From assembly GCA_020351775.1 (NCBI GenBank), contig CP070666.1, positions 3,297,180 to 3,361,179 of the forward strand: 64,000 bases of DNA, in the 5' to 3' direction. Below are positions 54,573 to 63,331 of this stretch, piece by piece (within the stretch, counting starts at the first letter, position 1; each line of letters opens with the position of its first letter). Position numbers and translations under genes: made by a program. A model generated the notes under the pieces. That model was not told the origin of the DNA. It saw only the letters and a list, made by a program, of their open reading frames with translations, and made no database searches. Source of the DNA: Gemmatimonadota bacterium (GTDB taxonomy: Bacteria > Gemmatimonadota > Gemmatimonadetes > Gemmatimonadales > GWC2-71-9).

Positions 54573-56032
54573 GTGAGAACCAGCTTGGCCGTTGAGTGGG
54601 GGCGGCGACGTGGCGGTTGGGTGGAGTTCGGTTGCGACCCTGTGCACCCCCGCCGCTACCCCACACTGTGGTCGACAGGGAGGCTCGTTTTGCTCCTGCT
54701 TGCTGCGCTTACGGGCTGCCTCGGACCCGGTAGCGACAAGACTGCGTATGTAGGTGCCACCGTGTTCGACGGGACGGGCGCACCGCCAATACTCGACGGC
54801 GTGATCATCGTTGGCGACGGACGAGTCGAGCAGGTAGGCCCCCCCGATCTCGTGAAGCCCCCTCGGGGAGCGCTCGAAATCCGCCTGGACGGTAGGTGGG
54901 TAATACCGGGCTTGATCGACGCCCACGTGCATCTTGAGCGCTGGACCCTATCTCGGTTCCTTGCCTACGGCATTACCTCCGTTAGGGCACTCGGCGGAGA
55001 TCGTGACACCGTAGTTGCGCTGCGTGACTCGGTGCTGGCGGGCGCGATTGCTGGACCCCGGCTCTACATCTCCGGCCCGATGATCGACGGGCGGCCCGCT
55101 ACTGGGGGGGGGCCACCGAAGTCCGCGATGCCACCGCGGCCCGCCGGGCAGTAGATGATCGCGTTTTGATCGGCGCGGCGCAGGTGAAGGTCTATACCAA
55201 GCTCGACCGACGGCTGCTGGAGCCGCTGCTCGATGAGGCCGTCGCACTGCAAATGCCGGTCGCCGCACACCTTGGCAGAGTCGATGCGCTGACGGCTGCC
55301 CGGATGGGAGTGACATCCCTGGAGCACATGAGCGGTGTGGTGGAGGCGGCCTTGTCGGACCCGGCCAGGCTTTATCGGGCCCATGATGACTTCTTCACCG
55401 GCTGGAAGATGTTCGCACGGGCGTGGTCCTCCCTGGATTCTGCCGCCTTGGACCGAACGGCACGTGCCCTGGCCGAGACCGGGGTAGCTGTCGTACCGAC
55501 GTTGGTGCTCCACGAGGTATATGGCCACCTGGCAGATCAGGAGTTCATTGAACGACTGGACCTGACGGGCGTTCCGCAGCAGGTCCAGGAGGCGTGGGAC
55601 ATCCCCGATCTCATACGGCGCGCGGGGATGCGGACGGCAGATTTCACCGCGTTCCAGCGTGCCCGACCCTCGCAGGATCAGTTTCTCCGTCTGTTCAGCA
55701 GGGCGGGCGGCACTATTGCAGCCGGCACCGACACACCCAATCAGCTGCTTGCGCCCGGTGCCGGCCTGCATCGCGAACTTGAGCTTCTGGTCGCGGCAGG
55801 GTTGAGCAACGAACAAGCGCTGTTGGCAGCGACGCGTGAGGCAGCACAGGTCCTCGGCTCAGATTCCCTCGGCGTGCTCAAGCTAGGGGCCGTCGCAGAT
55901 TTTCTCGTGCTCACGGCGGATCCGCTCGACAACATCTCGCACACCCGGAGAATCGAGCGTATCGTACTGCGAGGAACCAGCTATGATCCGGTGGAGTTCA
56001 AACAGGACTGGGAAGGAAGACGGGAGAGGTGA
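54573..56032 (+). pseudogene. Amidohydrolase lipoprotein interrupted by a frameshift at a nine-G run
   Basis: Two frames join to one metal-dependent amidohydrolase. The first (stop at 55154) has a lipobox LTGC after a hydrophobic stretch, GWVIPGLIDAHVHLE-like metal block (VIPGLIDAHVHLE) and GPMIDGRPAT; the second, beginning near 55112 as ATEVRDATAARRAVDD, gives the metal His AAHLG, LEHM and the Asp in GTIAAGTDTPNQL, ending DFLVLTADPLDNI. The switch lies at nine G (55104-55112); ten G would restore one frame. GTG 54573 or GTG 54642 may be the start. Sequencing error or phase-variable switch cannot be separated here. Confidence 0.8.
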
Positions 56033-56101
56033 CGCGGATCGTGAAGTCACAGGTGCGGATACGGGATTCGCGGCCCTGTGACATAGTCGGGCACACTTCT
56101 C

Positions 56102-56734
56102 ATGATCGCCGGAGCGGAGTCGCCAGTGTTTGACAAGACCATCGATCGAGCTGTGATACACGCCGATGAGAGTTGCTTGGGCAACGGGATGGAAGGGACC
56201 AACCCGGGTGGCGCTGCGTCGCTGGTGGAGATCCTCCGGGCCGAGGAGATCAGCCGGTATGACCTCTACATCTCGGCACCCGACACCACCAACAATCGGA
56301 TGGCATTGTCTGGCGCAATAGCTACCATCGCACTGGTAACCGAACGATGCGGACGGGTGCCTCTGATTTTCGTTTCCGATTCGCAATATCTGGTCAAGGG
56401 AATCTCGCAGTGGGCACCCGGTTGGCGAGCCCGGGGCTGGCGGCGCAAAGGGGGACGGGTCGAGAACCTGGAAATGTGGAAGCGACTGGTTGTGGTCAGC
56501 AGCAAACAGCAGGTCACGTGGATATGGGTGCCTGGACACGCGGGACACGCGAAGAATGAATATGCCAACGACCTGGCGATACGCGCGGCGACTGAACAGT
56601 CCATATCCGAGGGCCTGATTGAATCGGGTTTCGATGAGTGGCTGCTCAGCCGACGTTCGCGAGGCCTGTTCGCAGACTACGATCCCGACCGCAACACGAG
56701 AGAGCTTGGCGCGGCACTCGAACAAAAACAATGA
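56102..56734 (+). CDS. Ribonuclease HI-like protein with altered catalytic residues
   Basis: A 210-aa protein clearly of RNase HI fold: AVIHADESCLGN (first Asp), DTTNNRMAL, FVSDSQYLVKGI (third Asp) and VPGHAGHAKNEYANDLA. Compared with E. coli RNase HI (Asp10, Glu48, Asp70, Asp134), Glu48 in NRMEL is Ala here, and Asp134 in NERCDELA aligns with Asn, although the next residue is Asp. It may be an inactive binder of RNA-DNA hybrids or a subfamily using other acids. It starts the ten-gene operon and overlaps the dCMP deaminase gene (ATGA). Confidence 0.85.
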   Translation: MIAGAESPVFDKTIDRAVIHADESCLGNGMEGTNPGGAASLVEILRAEEISRYDLYISAPDTTNNRMALSGAIATIALVTERCGRVPLIFVSDSQYLVKGISQWAPGWRARGWRRKGGRVENLEMWKRLVVVSSKQQVTWIWVPGHAGHAKNEYANDLAIRAATEQSISEGLIESGFDEWLLSRRSRGLFADYDPDRNTRELGAALEQKQ

Positions 56735-57231
56735 CTGCATTCAAAGACGGCGTTAGCAGCAACACCCATCCTCTCAACATCCTACCGGACGGAGAAGAGC
56801 CCCAGCTCGACAGGATACCGCTTTTCGAAGTGTACATGAGAATGGCCGAGGAACTGGCCAAGCGGTCTACGTGCGCCCGGCTCCAAGTTGGCACAGTCGT
56901 GACCGACGCACTGCTGGAGAACGTCTTGGCCATCGGGTACAACGGGAATGCTAAGGGTTTCCCCAATCAGTGCGACTCCTCAACGCCGGGCGTTTGCGGG
57001 TGTCTGCACTCAGAGGTCAACGCCCTCGTCAAGGCGCCGGGAGATATCCGCGACAAGGTGCTCTTCATAACTGACAGCCCTTGCGTCATGTGTGCCAAGC
57101 TGATAATCAACTCTGGCACGACACACGTGTTTTACCGTCGGCCCTACCGCGATACGAGCGGTATCAGAGTTCTGGAGGCAGCTGGAATCACTACGGTACA
57201 TTATGACCGCTGGGCCGATGAGTGGCGTTAG
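56731..57231 (+). CDS. Deoxycytidylate (dCMP) deaminase-like zinc enzyme
   Basis: A 166-aa cytidine/dCMP-deaminase-family enzyme. ATG 56731 overlaps the previous stop. The zinc site is complete: CLHSEVNAL (His and catalytic Glu) and SPCVMCAKLI (two Cys). It fits dCMP deaminase (HxE and PCxxC at the usual spacing, with substrate loop YNGNAKGFPNQC), giving dUMP for ThyA encoded 5 kb downstream in the same run. Start region residues GVSSNTHPLNILPDGEE are a polar extension. Feedback control by dCTP/dTTP is known for the family and not visible here. Confidence 0.9.
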   Translation: MTAFKDGVSSNTHPLNILPDGEEPQLDRIPLFEVYMRMAEELAKRSTCARLQVGTVVTDALLENVLAIGYNGNAKGFPNQCDSSTPGVCGCLHSEVNALVKAPGDIRDKVLFITDSPCVMCAKLIINSGTTHVFYRRPYRDTSGIRVLEAAGITTVHYDRWADEWR

Positions 57232-57251
57232 GGAGGAGTCGTACCAGCAAG

Positions 57252-57923
57252 ATGGATGATCTTGAGCGGCTTTTTGAGAGATTGGTGGAGGTCCTCGCCA
57301 GGGAAGATCCCTCTCGGCTCCGAATGCCGTTTCAAGTGTCTGAGCTGTACCAAAGCATAATCCCATACCGCCGCTACAGGAATCAGCTCCAGTTCGACAC
57401 CAACCAAGACTATGAGATGGCAGTACTGCGCCTATTGGCAGGGGAGGGCGGCTACCTAACGGTTGAGCCCAGAGAAGTGCAACAACAGCTCGCCGAGGAG
57501 GTACAGGCGATCAATCCTAACCCCGGTGTTTTTCGGGAGTTTGCTGCCGCCCGTGTGGTACTGAACACCGAAGCGATACGAAACTTGATGAGCACCTCGG
57601 ATTCCTACGCGCCGCCGGCAGGAATGGCGGACAAGACGCCCGAAGGCGCGGCACGCTATGCTCCAGCCCCACGCGTCACTCCGTCAACCGCGCAGCTCCA
57701 ACCAAGCACCGAGTCAGCTGAGACTCCACCGAAGCTCCGTCCACAGGCAGGTGCAGACAGATGCCCTCAGTGCTCGGCGACGCTACCACATGATCGCGAG
57801 GTCAGCTTCTGTCCGTTCTGTGGTGATCGAGTGCGAGTAACTCACTGCCCTAGGTGTGGTTGCGACATAGAACCACGCTGGCGGTTCTGTGCGGATTGCG
57901 GCGCACCCGCTGGCGACGGTTGA
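57252..57923 (+). CDS. Hypothetical protein with C-terminal double zinc ribbon
   Basis: A 223-aa protein. The first 110 residues are helical and of no family I can name ([17 protein letters not shown], then [10 protein letters not shown]). A Pro/Thr-rich linker (about 125-165) leads to two zinc ribbons: [22 protein letters not shown] and [20 protein letters not shown], eight Cys in all. ATG 57252 is 14 bases from a strong GGGAGGAG. The double ribbon is typical for proteins that dock onto partners or nucleic acid. It sits between dCMP deaminase and the SPFH gene, 16-20 bases from each. Confidence 0.8.
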   Translation: MDDLERLFERLVEVLAREDPSRLRMPFQVSELYQSIIPYRRYRNQLQFDTNQDYEMAVLRLLAGEGGYLTVEPREVQQQLAEEVQAINPNPGVFREFAAARVVLNTEAIRNLMSTSDSYAPPAGMADKTPEGAARYAPAPRVTPSTAQLQPSTESAETPPKLRPQAGADRCPQCSATLPHDREVSFCPFCGDRVRVTHCPRCGCDIEPRWRFCADCGAPAGDG

Positions 57924-57939
57924 GGAGGGGGGCTGTCTC

Positions 57940-58788
57940 ATGGAAATCCTGCTGGGTGCACTCGGGGTCGCGGCTGCTTACGCCTTCAGCAGCCTCCGTG
58001 TTCTCAAGCAATACGAACGCGGCGTCACATTCCTACTTGGGAAATTCTGGGCTACCAAGGGACCAGGTCTGGTGTTTGTGCCGTCGATCGTGGCCAAGAT
58101 GCAGAGGATCTCCCTACGCATCATCGCGATGGATATCCCTCCGCAAGATGTGATCACGCGGGACAACGTGTCTATCAAGGTGAACGCGGTGCTGTACATG
58201 CGGGTCAAGAATCCGGAAATGGCGGTGATAGAGATCGAAGACTATCTGTTCGCCACCAGCCAGTTGGCCCAGACCACGTTGAGAAGTGTGCTCGGAGAAG
58301 TGGAGCTCGACGAACTGTTGGCCGATCGCGAGAAGATCAACGGGATCCTCAAGCAGATAGTGGATGAACGAACTGAGCCGTGGGGTATTGAGGTCTCAGC
58401 CGTTGAAGTGAAGGACGTAGATCTGCCGGTTGAGATGAAGCGCGCTATGGCACGCCAGGCGGAATCGGAACGAGAGCGCCGCGCCAAGGTGATTGCTGCA
58501 GAGGGAGAGTTTCAGGCGGCAGATCGTCTGGCACAGGCAGCGCATATCATCGGTCAGGAGCCCTCGGCATTAACGCTGAGATTGCTGCAGACGGTCGTGG
58601 AGATTTCCAGCGAGAACACGTCGACGGTCATTCTGCCATTGCCAGTCGACATAATCAAGCCATTCACGGATCTGGCCAAGAAGATCACCGATGCAACTGG
58701 AAAGCAGCTTCCCGAATCTACGGCAGCGACGTTGCCAGAAGTGACTGAATCGACACGAACGGAACAGCACCTCCGATCAAATGAGTAA
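57940..58788 (+). CDS. SPFH/band 7 domain membrane protein (slipin/stomatin-like)
   Basis: A 282-aa membrane-bound scaffold. ATG 57940 follows GAGGAGGGGG. A single hydrophobic N-terminal segment ([13 protein letters not shown]) is followed by the SPFH domain: [38 protein letters not shown], and the coiled region [20 protein letters not shown]. This is the prokaryotic stomatin/slipin layout, not flotillin, and no NfeD gene is beside it. SPFH proteins form rings in membrane microdomains and guard membrane proteins. It overlaps the next gene by eight bases, suggesting joint production. Confidence 0.92.
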   Translation: MEILLGALGVAAAYAFSSLRVLKQYERGVTFLLGKFWATKGPGLVFVPSIVAKMQRISLRIIAMDIPPQDVITRDNVSIKVNAVLYMRVKNPEMAVIEIEDYLFATSQLAQTTLRSVLGEVELDELLADREKINGILKQIVDERTEPWGIEVSAVEVKDVDLPVEMKRAMARQAESERERRAKVIAAEGEFQAADRLAQAAHIIGQEPSALTLRLLQTVVEISSENTSTVILPLPVDIIKPFTDLAKKITDATGKQLPESTAATLPEVTESTRTEQHLRSNE

Positions 58789-59662
58789 CGACCTAGTCCC
58801 GACGAATTCTCGCTTCGACAGACCCGCACTGGAGCGGATCATCCAACGGGCTGCAGAACTGCAATCGAGAGAACGGGACATCGGAGATTCTCTCACCGAA
58901 GACGAGCTGCTGAGCCTCGGTCAAGAAGTGGGTATCGCTCCCGGCCATTTGCGACAGGCCATGCAGGAGGAGCGGACCCGGGCTCTCGTTCCCGTAGAAC
59001 GTGGCACTCTCGTGCGGCTGGTTGGCCCGCGACGCGTCGCATCGGAACGCGTCATCGCAAGACGCAGCGACACGATCGAAAGGGAGCTATTCCGGTGGAT
59101 GTCCGAAGGTGAACTGCTCCAGGTCAAGCGCCGCTACCCCGATTCCATCGCATGGGAGCCGAAGGAAGGTGCATGGGCATCTCTCAGGCGTTCACTGGGG
59201 GTCGGCGGGCGGAAGTACCTGCTGGCCCGCTCGCGCGAGGTCGTCACACGAGTCACGACAGTGGATGACAACCGTTGCCTGGTCCAGTTGATCGCGGATC
59301 TGTCCAATACACGCAGCGAGTACCTACTGGGCAGCGGAATCGTGATGGGGAGCAGCGCGGCTGCCACTGGAATAGCACTTGTACTTGGGGTCCTGCTCCC
59401 GGTGGCAGTCATTCCCGCCGTCCTCGGTGTGCCGATCGCGTATTCAGTCGCGCGTGACCGACGGCGCCAGGTAGAGAGACTCCAGGTTGCCCTGGAACAG
59501 ATCCTCGACCGACTGGAGCACGAGGACTTCGACGGCAAATCCAGGCCGAGCAAACAGCTGCCAGGGTTGGTCGAACGTGTGACGGCTGAAATTCGCAAGA
59601 ACCTCGGGATCGATGACAGTCGTGACGACTGCAACAACACCGCTATCCTTGATACCGACTAG
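58781..59662 (+). CDS. Two-helix membrane protein of unknown function
   Basis: A 293-aa protein overlapping the end of the SPFH gene. Residues 12-65 are a helical domain with the phrase [12 protein letters not shown] and [18 protein letters not shown], which I recall from unnamed proteins of related bacteria. The middle is basic and beta-like. A hairpin of two hydrophobic helices at about 188-230 ([18 protein letters not shown] and [17 protein letters not shown]) anchors it, and the tail is helical and acidic. No catalytic motif is seen. A structural partner of the SPFH protein is likely but inferred. Confidence 0.75.
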   Translation: MSNDLVPTNSRFDRPALERIIQRAAELQSRERDIGDSLTEDELLSLGQEVGIAPGHLRQAMQEERTRALVPVERGTLVRLVGPRRVASERVIARRSDTIERELFRWMSEGELLQVKRRYPDSIAWEPKEGAWASLRRSLGVGGRKYLLARSREVVTRVTTVDDNRCLVQLIADLSNTRSEYLLGSGIVMGSSAAATGIALVLGVLLPVAVIPAVLGVPIAYSVARDRRRQVERLQVALEQILDRLEHEDFDGKSRPSKQLPGLVERVTAEIRKNLGIDDSRDDCNNTAILDTD

Positions 59663-60182
59663 CTCCGCTCGGGTCCGCCGCCGCTGTGCTTGGCACGTAC
59701 CGCCGCTGCCACCGGTCCGCCAGGCGACAACCGCACTAACCGTGGCGGCGTTGGCTGTCGCATGCGGCGCGGGAGCCGTCCGACCGCGGTTCGAACCGTT
59801 CCCACAGGCACTATCCGATACGGTGCATGCGTTCGCAGATTCTGTGACGATACAGATCGGCGAATTGCTGGTTGCTGAAGGACTGGACGTACGACATCTC
59901 CGGCCTGCTGAGGGATTCGCAGAAACAAAGTGGTTCGATGTGACGACGAAGCGCACCACAAGCTCGATGACACTCGACACGGACTCAGTTGTGCGATTTC
60001 GTTTCTGGGCGGATGCGGCCTCGGTGGACGCGTGCCTCGTGGTAGCTGAAGCGGTCAAGCGACGAATCCTCGACCCGTCACTACCGGAGCGCGAGACTGA
60101 GGAGCCGGTTCCTCCTCAGCATCCAGCGACCGAGATCCTCCGAAGGATCCTCACCAGCTTGAAGGAGCGTAACACGGGGTGA
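59613..60182 (+). CDS. Probable lipoprotein of unknown function
   Basis: A 189-aa protein with a basic lead and a hydrophobic stretch ending in the lipobox-like AVACGAGA, so it is likely lipid anchored in the periplasm. ATG 59613 overlaps the previous gene by 50 bases; the true start may be later, but no better start is found before the signal. The mature part has helices and strands with DTVHAFADSVTIQIGELLV and FRFWADAASVDACLVVAEAV; no family is recognised. It lies between the two-helix membrane protein and the FAD reductase. Confidence 0.65.
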   Translation: MTVVTTATTPLSLIPTSSARVRRRCAWHVPPLPPVRQATTALTVAALAVACGAGAVRPRFEPFPQALSDTVHAFADSVTIQIGELLVAEGLDVRHLRPAEGFAETKWFDVTTKRTTSSMTLDTDSVVRFRFWADAASVDACLVVAEAVKRRILDPSLPERETEEPVPPQHPATEILRRILTSLKERNTG

Positions 60183-60204
60183 GAATCTGGAATCACAGCC
60201 ATCA

Positions 60205-61434
60205 GTGGTCCGGAATAGGTCGGTAATGACAAGTGAAGCCGTTGACGTTGGGCTCTGGGACGTTGTAGTCGTTGGTGCTGGACCAGCCGGCGCCACCGCA
60301 GCAGCACACTTGGCGTCGTTCGGCCACACTGTGCTGTTACTCGACAAGCATCGGTTCCCGCGAGACAAGGTCTGCGGAGACGGACTGATTCCCGATGCTC
60401 TCAAGAGTCTCAGGGATCTTGGGCTGTATGAGACAATACGACGGGAAGGACACTGTGTCGACAAGATCGTCGTATTGAGTCCGTCTGGCATTCGAGTCGA
60501 GATAGATGCGCAATGTGTCACGCTCAAACGGCGGCAACTCGACAAGCTGATCGTAGACGAGGCTGTGGCCCGCGGTGCGACGTTCGCAGCCATGCTGGTC
60601 CACCGAATCCGACAGGACGCAGACGGCAGCGTTTACGCCGACACAGCAGATCCCGACACCCGTATCCATGCGCGCCTCGCGATACTCGCCACGGGTGCAG
60701 ACGTCACATTGCTTGAAGGACTGAGCATGCTGGGCCGGAGAGCACCTAGTGGGATAGCAGCACGGTGCTATGTCCGCTCACCCGTGCAGGTCGATGAGTT
60801 AGTTGTGTCATTTGATCGATCGATTGCTCCAGGATATGCCTGGATCTTTCCACTGGGAGGGGACGAATACAACGTTGGATGTGGTGTGTTCTTTGACGGG
60901 CGGAAGGGCAAAACGGTCAATCTACGCGACGAGTTCAGCACCTTCACCTCCAAAGTAACGATAGCGCGATTGCTCATGGATCGGGCCGAATCAATCGATG
61001 CTTTGCGAGGTGCGCGTATCAGATCAGGGCTTTCCGGCTCTTCCCTGCATAACGGTGGCAGCGTGATCTCGATCGGCGAGGCGGTCGGGGCAACGTACCC
61101 GTTCACCGGGGAGGGCGTCGGTAAGGCGATGGAAACCGGTTCGCTGGCCGCTCTCCAAGTGCACGCCGCGCTGGAGCAGTCGAGCCTAGATCCTCTGCGT
61201 CGGTTCCCCTCCCTAGTCGATGAACGCCTGATGCCACGCTATCTTGGCTACAAGGTCGCGCAGCGTTGGATCTCCAGGCCATGGTTGTGTGACCTCATCG
61301 CAGCGCGGATCCGGTCGAGCCGCTCCCTCCAGGGCTTGGCGGCTGGCATCATCAACGAAGCCACCGATCCGCGGGATATATTCACATGGCGCACCTTGCT
61401 CCCGCAATGGAGTAGACGATCGAACCTAACGTAG
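60205..61434 (+). CDS. Geranylgeranyl reductase-like FAD-dependent oxidoreductase
   Basis: A 409-aa flavoprotein. The FAD site is VVVGAGPAGATAAAHLA near residue 20, the second motif is RFPRDKVCGDGLIPDAL, typical for the geranylgeranyl reductase family, and the late block ISIGEAVGATYPFTGEGVGKAM closes the FAD pocket. GGR enzymes reduce double bonds of prenyl chains (in archaeal lipids, chlorophyll, menaquinone). ATG 60205 or ATG 60226 can be the start; the second gives MTSEAVDVGLWDVVVV. It precedes the squalene/phytoene synthase gene by six bases, so a polyprenoid product is plausible. Confidence 0.88.
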   Translation: MVRNRSVMTSEAVDVGLWDVVVVGAGPAGATAAAHLASFGHTVLLLDKHRFPRDKVCGDGLIPDALKSLRDLGLYETIRREGHCVDKIVVLSPSGIRVEIDAQCVTLKRRQLDKLIVDEAVARGATFAAMLVHRIRQDADGSVYADTADPDTRIHARLAILATGADVTLLEGLSMLGRRAPSGIAARCYVRSPVQVDELVVSFDRSIAPGYAWIFPLGGDEYNVGCGVFFDGRKGKTVNLRDEFSTFTSKVTIARLLMDRAESIDALRGARIRSGLSGSSLHNGGSVISIGEAVGATYPFTGEGVGKAMETGSLAALQVHAALEQSSLDPLRRFPSLVDERLMPRYLGYKVAQRWISRPWLCDLIAARIRSSRSLQGLAAGIINEATDPRDIFTWRTLLPQWSRRSNLT

Positions 61435-61440
61435 ACGATC

Positions 61441-62520
61441 ATGGCAACTGCGACTCAGACACACCGCGTTAGGGAACGTGAGTTTTGCGAGGATATGCTG
61501 CCCAAGGTGTCCCGGACCTTCACCATCTGCATCCGATTGCTGCCCGAGGATCTGCGGCACGCTGTGCTTCTCGCATACCTGCTATGCCGGGTAGCCGACA
61601 CTCTGGAGGATACACCCTCGTTGGAGCCGCGTGACAGAATCCGACTGCTACGTGCTTTTGCTCGATGCCTCGAGAGCGACGGCTGCGACGCCGACTTGTT
61701 GCGACACACGTTTGAGTCGTTTCAATCCGACGAGGAGCTTCTGACACGCGAGGCCGACACGGTGCTGGCGGAATTCCGCAGATTGCCTGTAAGGCAGCAA
61801 GACGCTGTGAGGCCATGGATCTCTGAGATGTGCGCGGGTATGGCGGAGTTCGCCGGCCGCACGAGGATCAAGTCGGAAGATACTCCACTAACGACAGTGG
61901 ACGACTTGGAGCGGTATTGCTACTATGTTGCGGGGACCGTGGGCCACCTACTGACTGAGCTGTTTCGACAGCATCGACCTTTCCCTACCGCAGCACAGTA
62001 CCAACGCATGAAATCGCTCGCTACAAGCTTCGGGCTGGGCCTACAACTCACCAACATCATCAAGGACGTCGCCGATGATCGCCGTCGGGGACAGAGCTTT
62101 TTACCACGACAGATGTGTCAGGATGCGAGAATCAGACCTGATGAAATCCAAGACAAGAATCACCTCGCCGAATCCCGGCAGGTGCTGCAGTTACTGATTC
62201 GGAAGGCCAAAGGACATCTTTGTGATGCCCTGCACTATTCCACAGCCCTACCACGTCGCCACTACGGAATCCGCAGCTTCTGCCTCACATCATTGTACTT
62301 CGCAGTCGCCACACTGCGAATGGCGGACCGTGACCCGCGGTTGCTGGATCCCGACCAGAAAGTGAAGATCCCACGTGGCCAGGTCTACCGCACGATCTTG
62401 ATCACTAGGCTCATCGCCCCGGTGAATTGGATGGTTAAGCTCTATTTTCGCATACTTGCAGGCGGATCATGGTGGCAGCGATGTCGCAGTATGACACCAA
62501 CATCACCAGCAACCAATTGA
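61441..62520 (+). CDS. Squalene/phytoene synthase family protein
   Basis: A 359-aa head-to-head prenyltransferase. Both Mg-binding Asp motifs are intact: DTLED (Asp53-Asp57) and DVADD (Asp209, Asp212, Asp213). [17 protein letters not shown] is more like squalene synthase than phytoene synthase (which has YCYRVAG). It should couple two farnesyl diphosphates to squalene, or two geranylgeranyl units to phytoene; squalene is favoured. The C-terminal 35 residues are hydrophobic then basic ([12 protein letters not shown]), perhaps a membrane tie. Hopanoid cyclase genes are not in the window. Confidence 0.88.
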   Translation: MATATQTHRVREREFCEDMLPKVSRTFTICIRLLPEDLRHAVLLAYLLCRVADTLEDTPSLEPRDRIRLLRAFARCLESDGCDADLLRHTFESFQSDEELLTREADTVLAEFRRLPVRQQDAVRPWISEMCAGMAEFAGRTRIKSEDTPLTTVDDLERYCYYVAGTVGHLLTELFRQHRPFPTAAQYQRMKSLATSFGLGLQLTNIIKDVADDRRRGQSFLPRQMCQDARIRPDEIQDKNHLAESRQVLQLLIRKAKGHLCDALHYSTALPRRHYGIRSFCLTSLYFAVATLRMADRDPRLLDPDQKVKIPRGQVYRTILITRLIAPVNWMVKLYFRILAGGSWWQRCRSMTPTSPATN

Positions 62521-62536
62521 AGGACGTGCCTCGCTC

Positions 62537-63331
62537 GTGAAGCAATACCTCGATCTCCTGCGATTCGTCCTCGACCACGGCGTGCGCAAGGCGGATCGTA
62601 CCAGAACAGGGACCATCAGCACCTTTGGCTGCCAGATGAGATTCGACCTGAGTGTCGGATTCCCACTCGTCACAACCAAGAAGCTGCACGTCAAGTCAAT
62701 CATCTACGAGCTCCTCTGGTTTCTCCGCGGCGACACTAATATCCGCTACCTCAACGAGCATGGAGTGAGTATCTGGGATGAGTGGGCCGACGATCATGGC
62801 GACCTCGGCCCAATCTACGGTCGCCAGTGGAGATCGTGGCCCACACAAACCGGCGCGCCAGTAGACCAAATGAGCGAACTAGTGACAAACATCCGACGGG
62901 ATCCGGATTCGCGGCGCCTCGTGGTGAGCGCATGGAATGTGTCGGAAGTTCCGCAAATGGCGCTGCCGCCGTGCCACGTCTTCTTTCAATTCTACGTGCA
63001 CGAAGGTCGGCTGTCTTGCCAGCTGTATCAACGGAGCGCCGACCTGTTCCTTGGTGTACCGTTCAACATCGCATCCTATGCTCTCTTGACCATGATGGTG
63101 GCTCAGGTTACTGGTCTGCAAGCGGGCGAGTTCATTCACACTTTCGGCGATGCGCATCTCTACGTGAATCACTTGGACCAGGCGCGGCTTCAGATCACCC
63201 GACAACCGCGGCCGTTACCGAACATGATCATCAGACCGAACGTGAAGTCGATCTTCGACTTCGAGTACGAGCATTTCACACTGACCGGTTACAGGCCGCA
63301 TCCGCACATACCCGCAAAGGTGGCCGTATAA
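62537..63331 (+). CDS. thyA: Thymidylate synthase (ThyA)
   Basis: A 264-aa enzyme, the same length as E. coli ThyA, which methylates dUMP to dTMP with methylene-tetrahydrofolate. The nucleophile is Cys146 in [12 protein letters not shown], exactly the E. coli position; [11 protein letters not shown] and the dUMP phosphate Arg cluster [12 protein letters not shown] are present, and the protein ends [10 protein letters not shown]. It lies 16 bases after the squalene/phytoene synthase gene. Its TAA overlaps the proposed start of folA. Dihydrofolate made here is recycled by that next enzyme. Confidence 0.97.
   Translation: MKQYLDLLRFVLDHGVRKADRTRTGTISTFGCQMRFDLSVGFPLVTTKKLHVKSIIYELLWFLRGDTNIRYLNEHGVSIWDEWADDHGDLGPIYGRQWRSWPTQTGAPVDQMSELVTNIRRDPDSRRLVVSAWNVSEVPQMALPPCHVFFQFYVHEGRLSCQLYQRSADLFLGVPFNIASYALLTMMVAQVTGLQAGEFIHTFGDAHLYVNHLDQARLQITRQPRPLPNMIIRPNVKSIFDFEYEHFTLTGYRPHPHIPAKVAV

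Noticed and set aside
62782-63327. N-terminal extension of the DHFR reading
   Set aside because: It lies inside thyA in another frame and has no family likeness.
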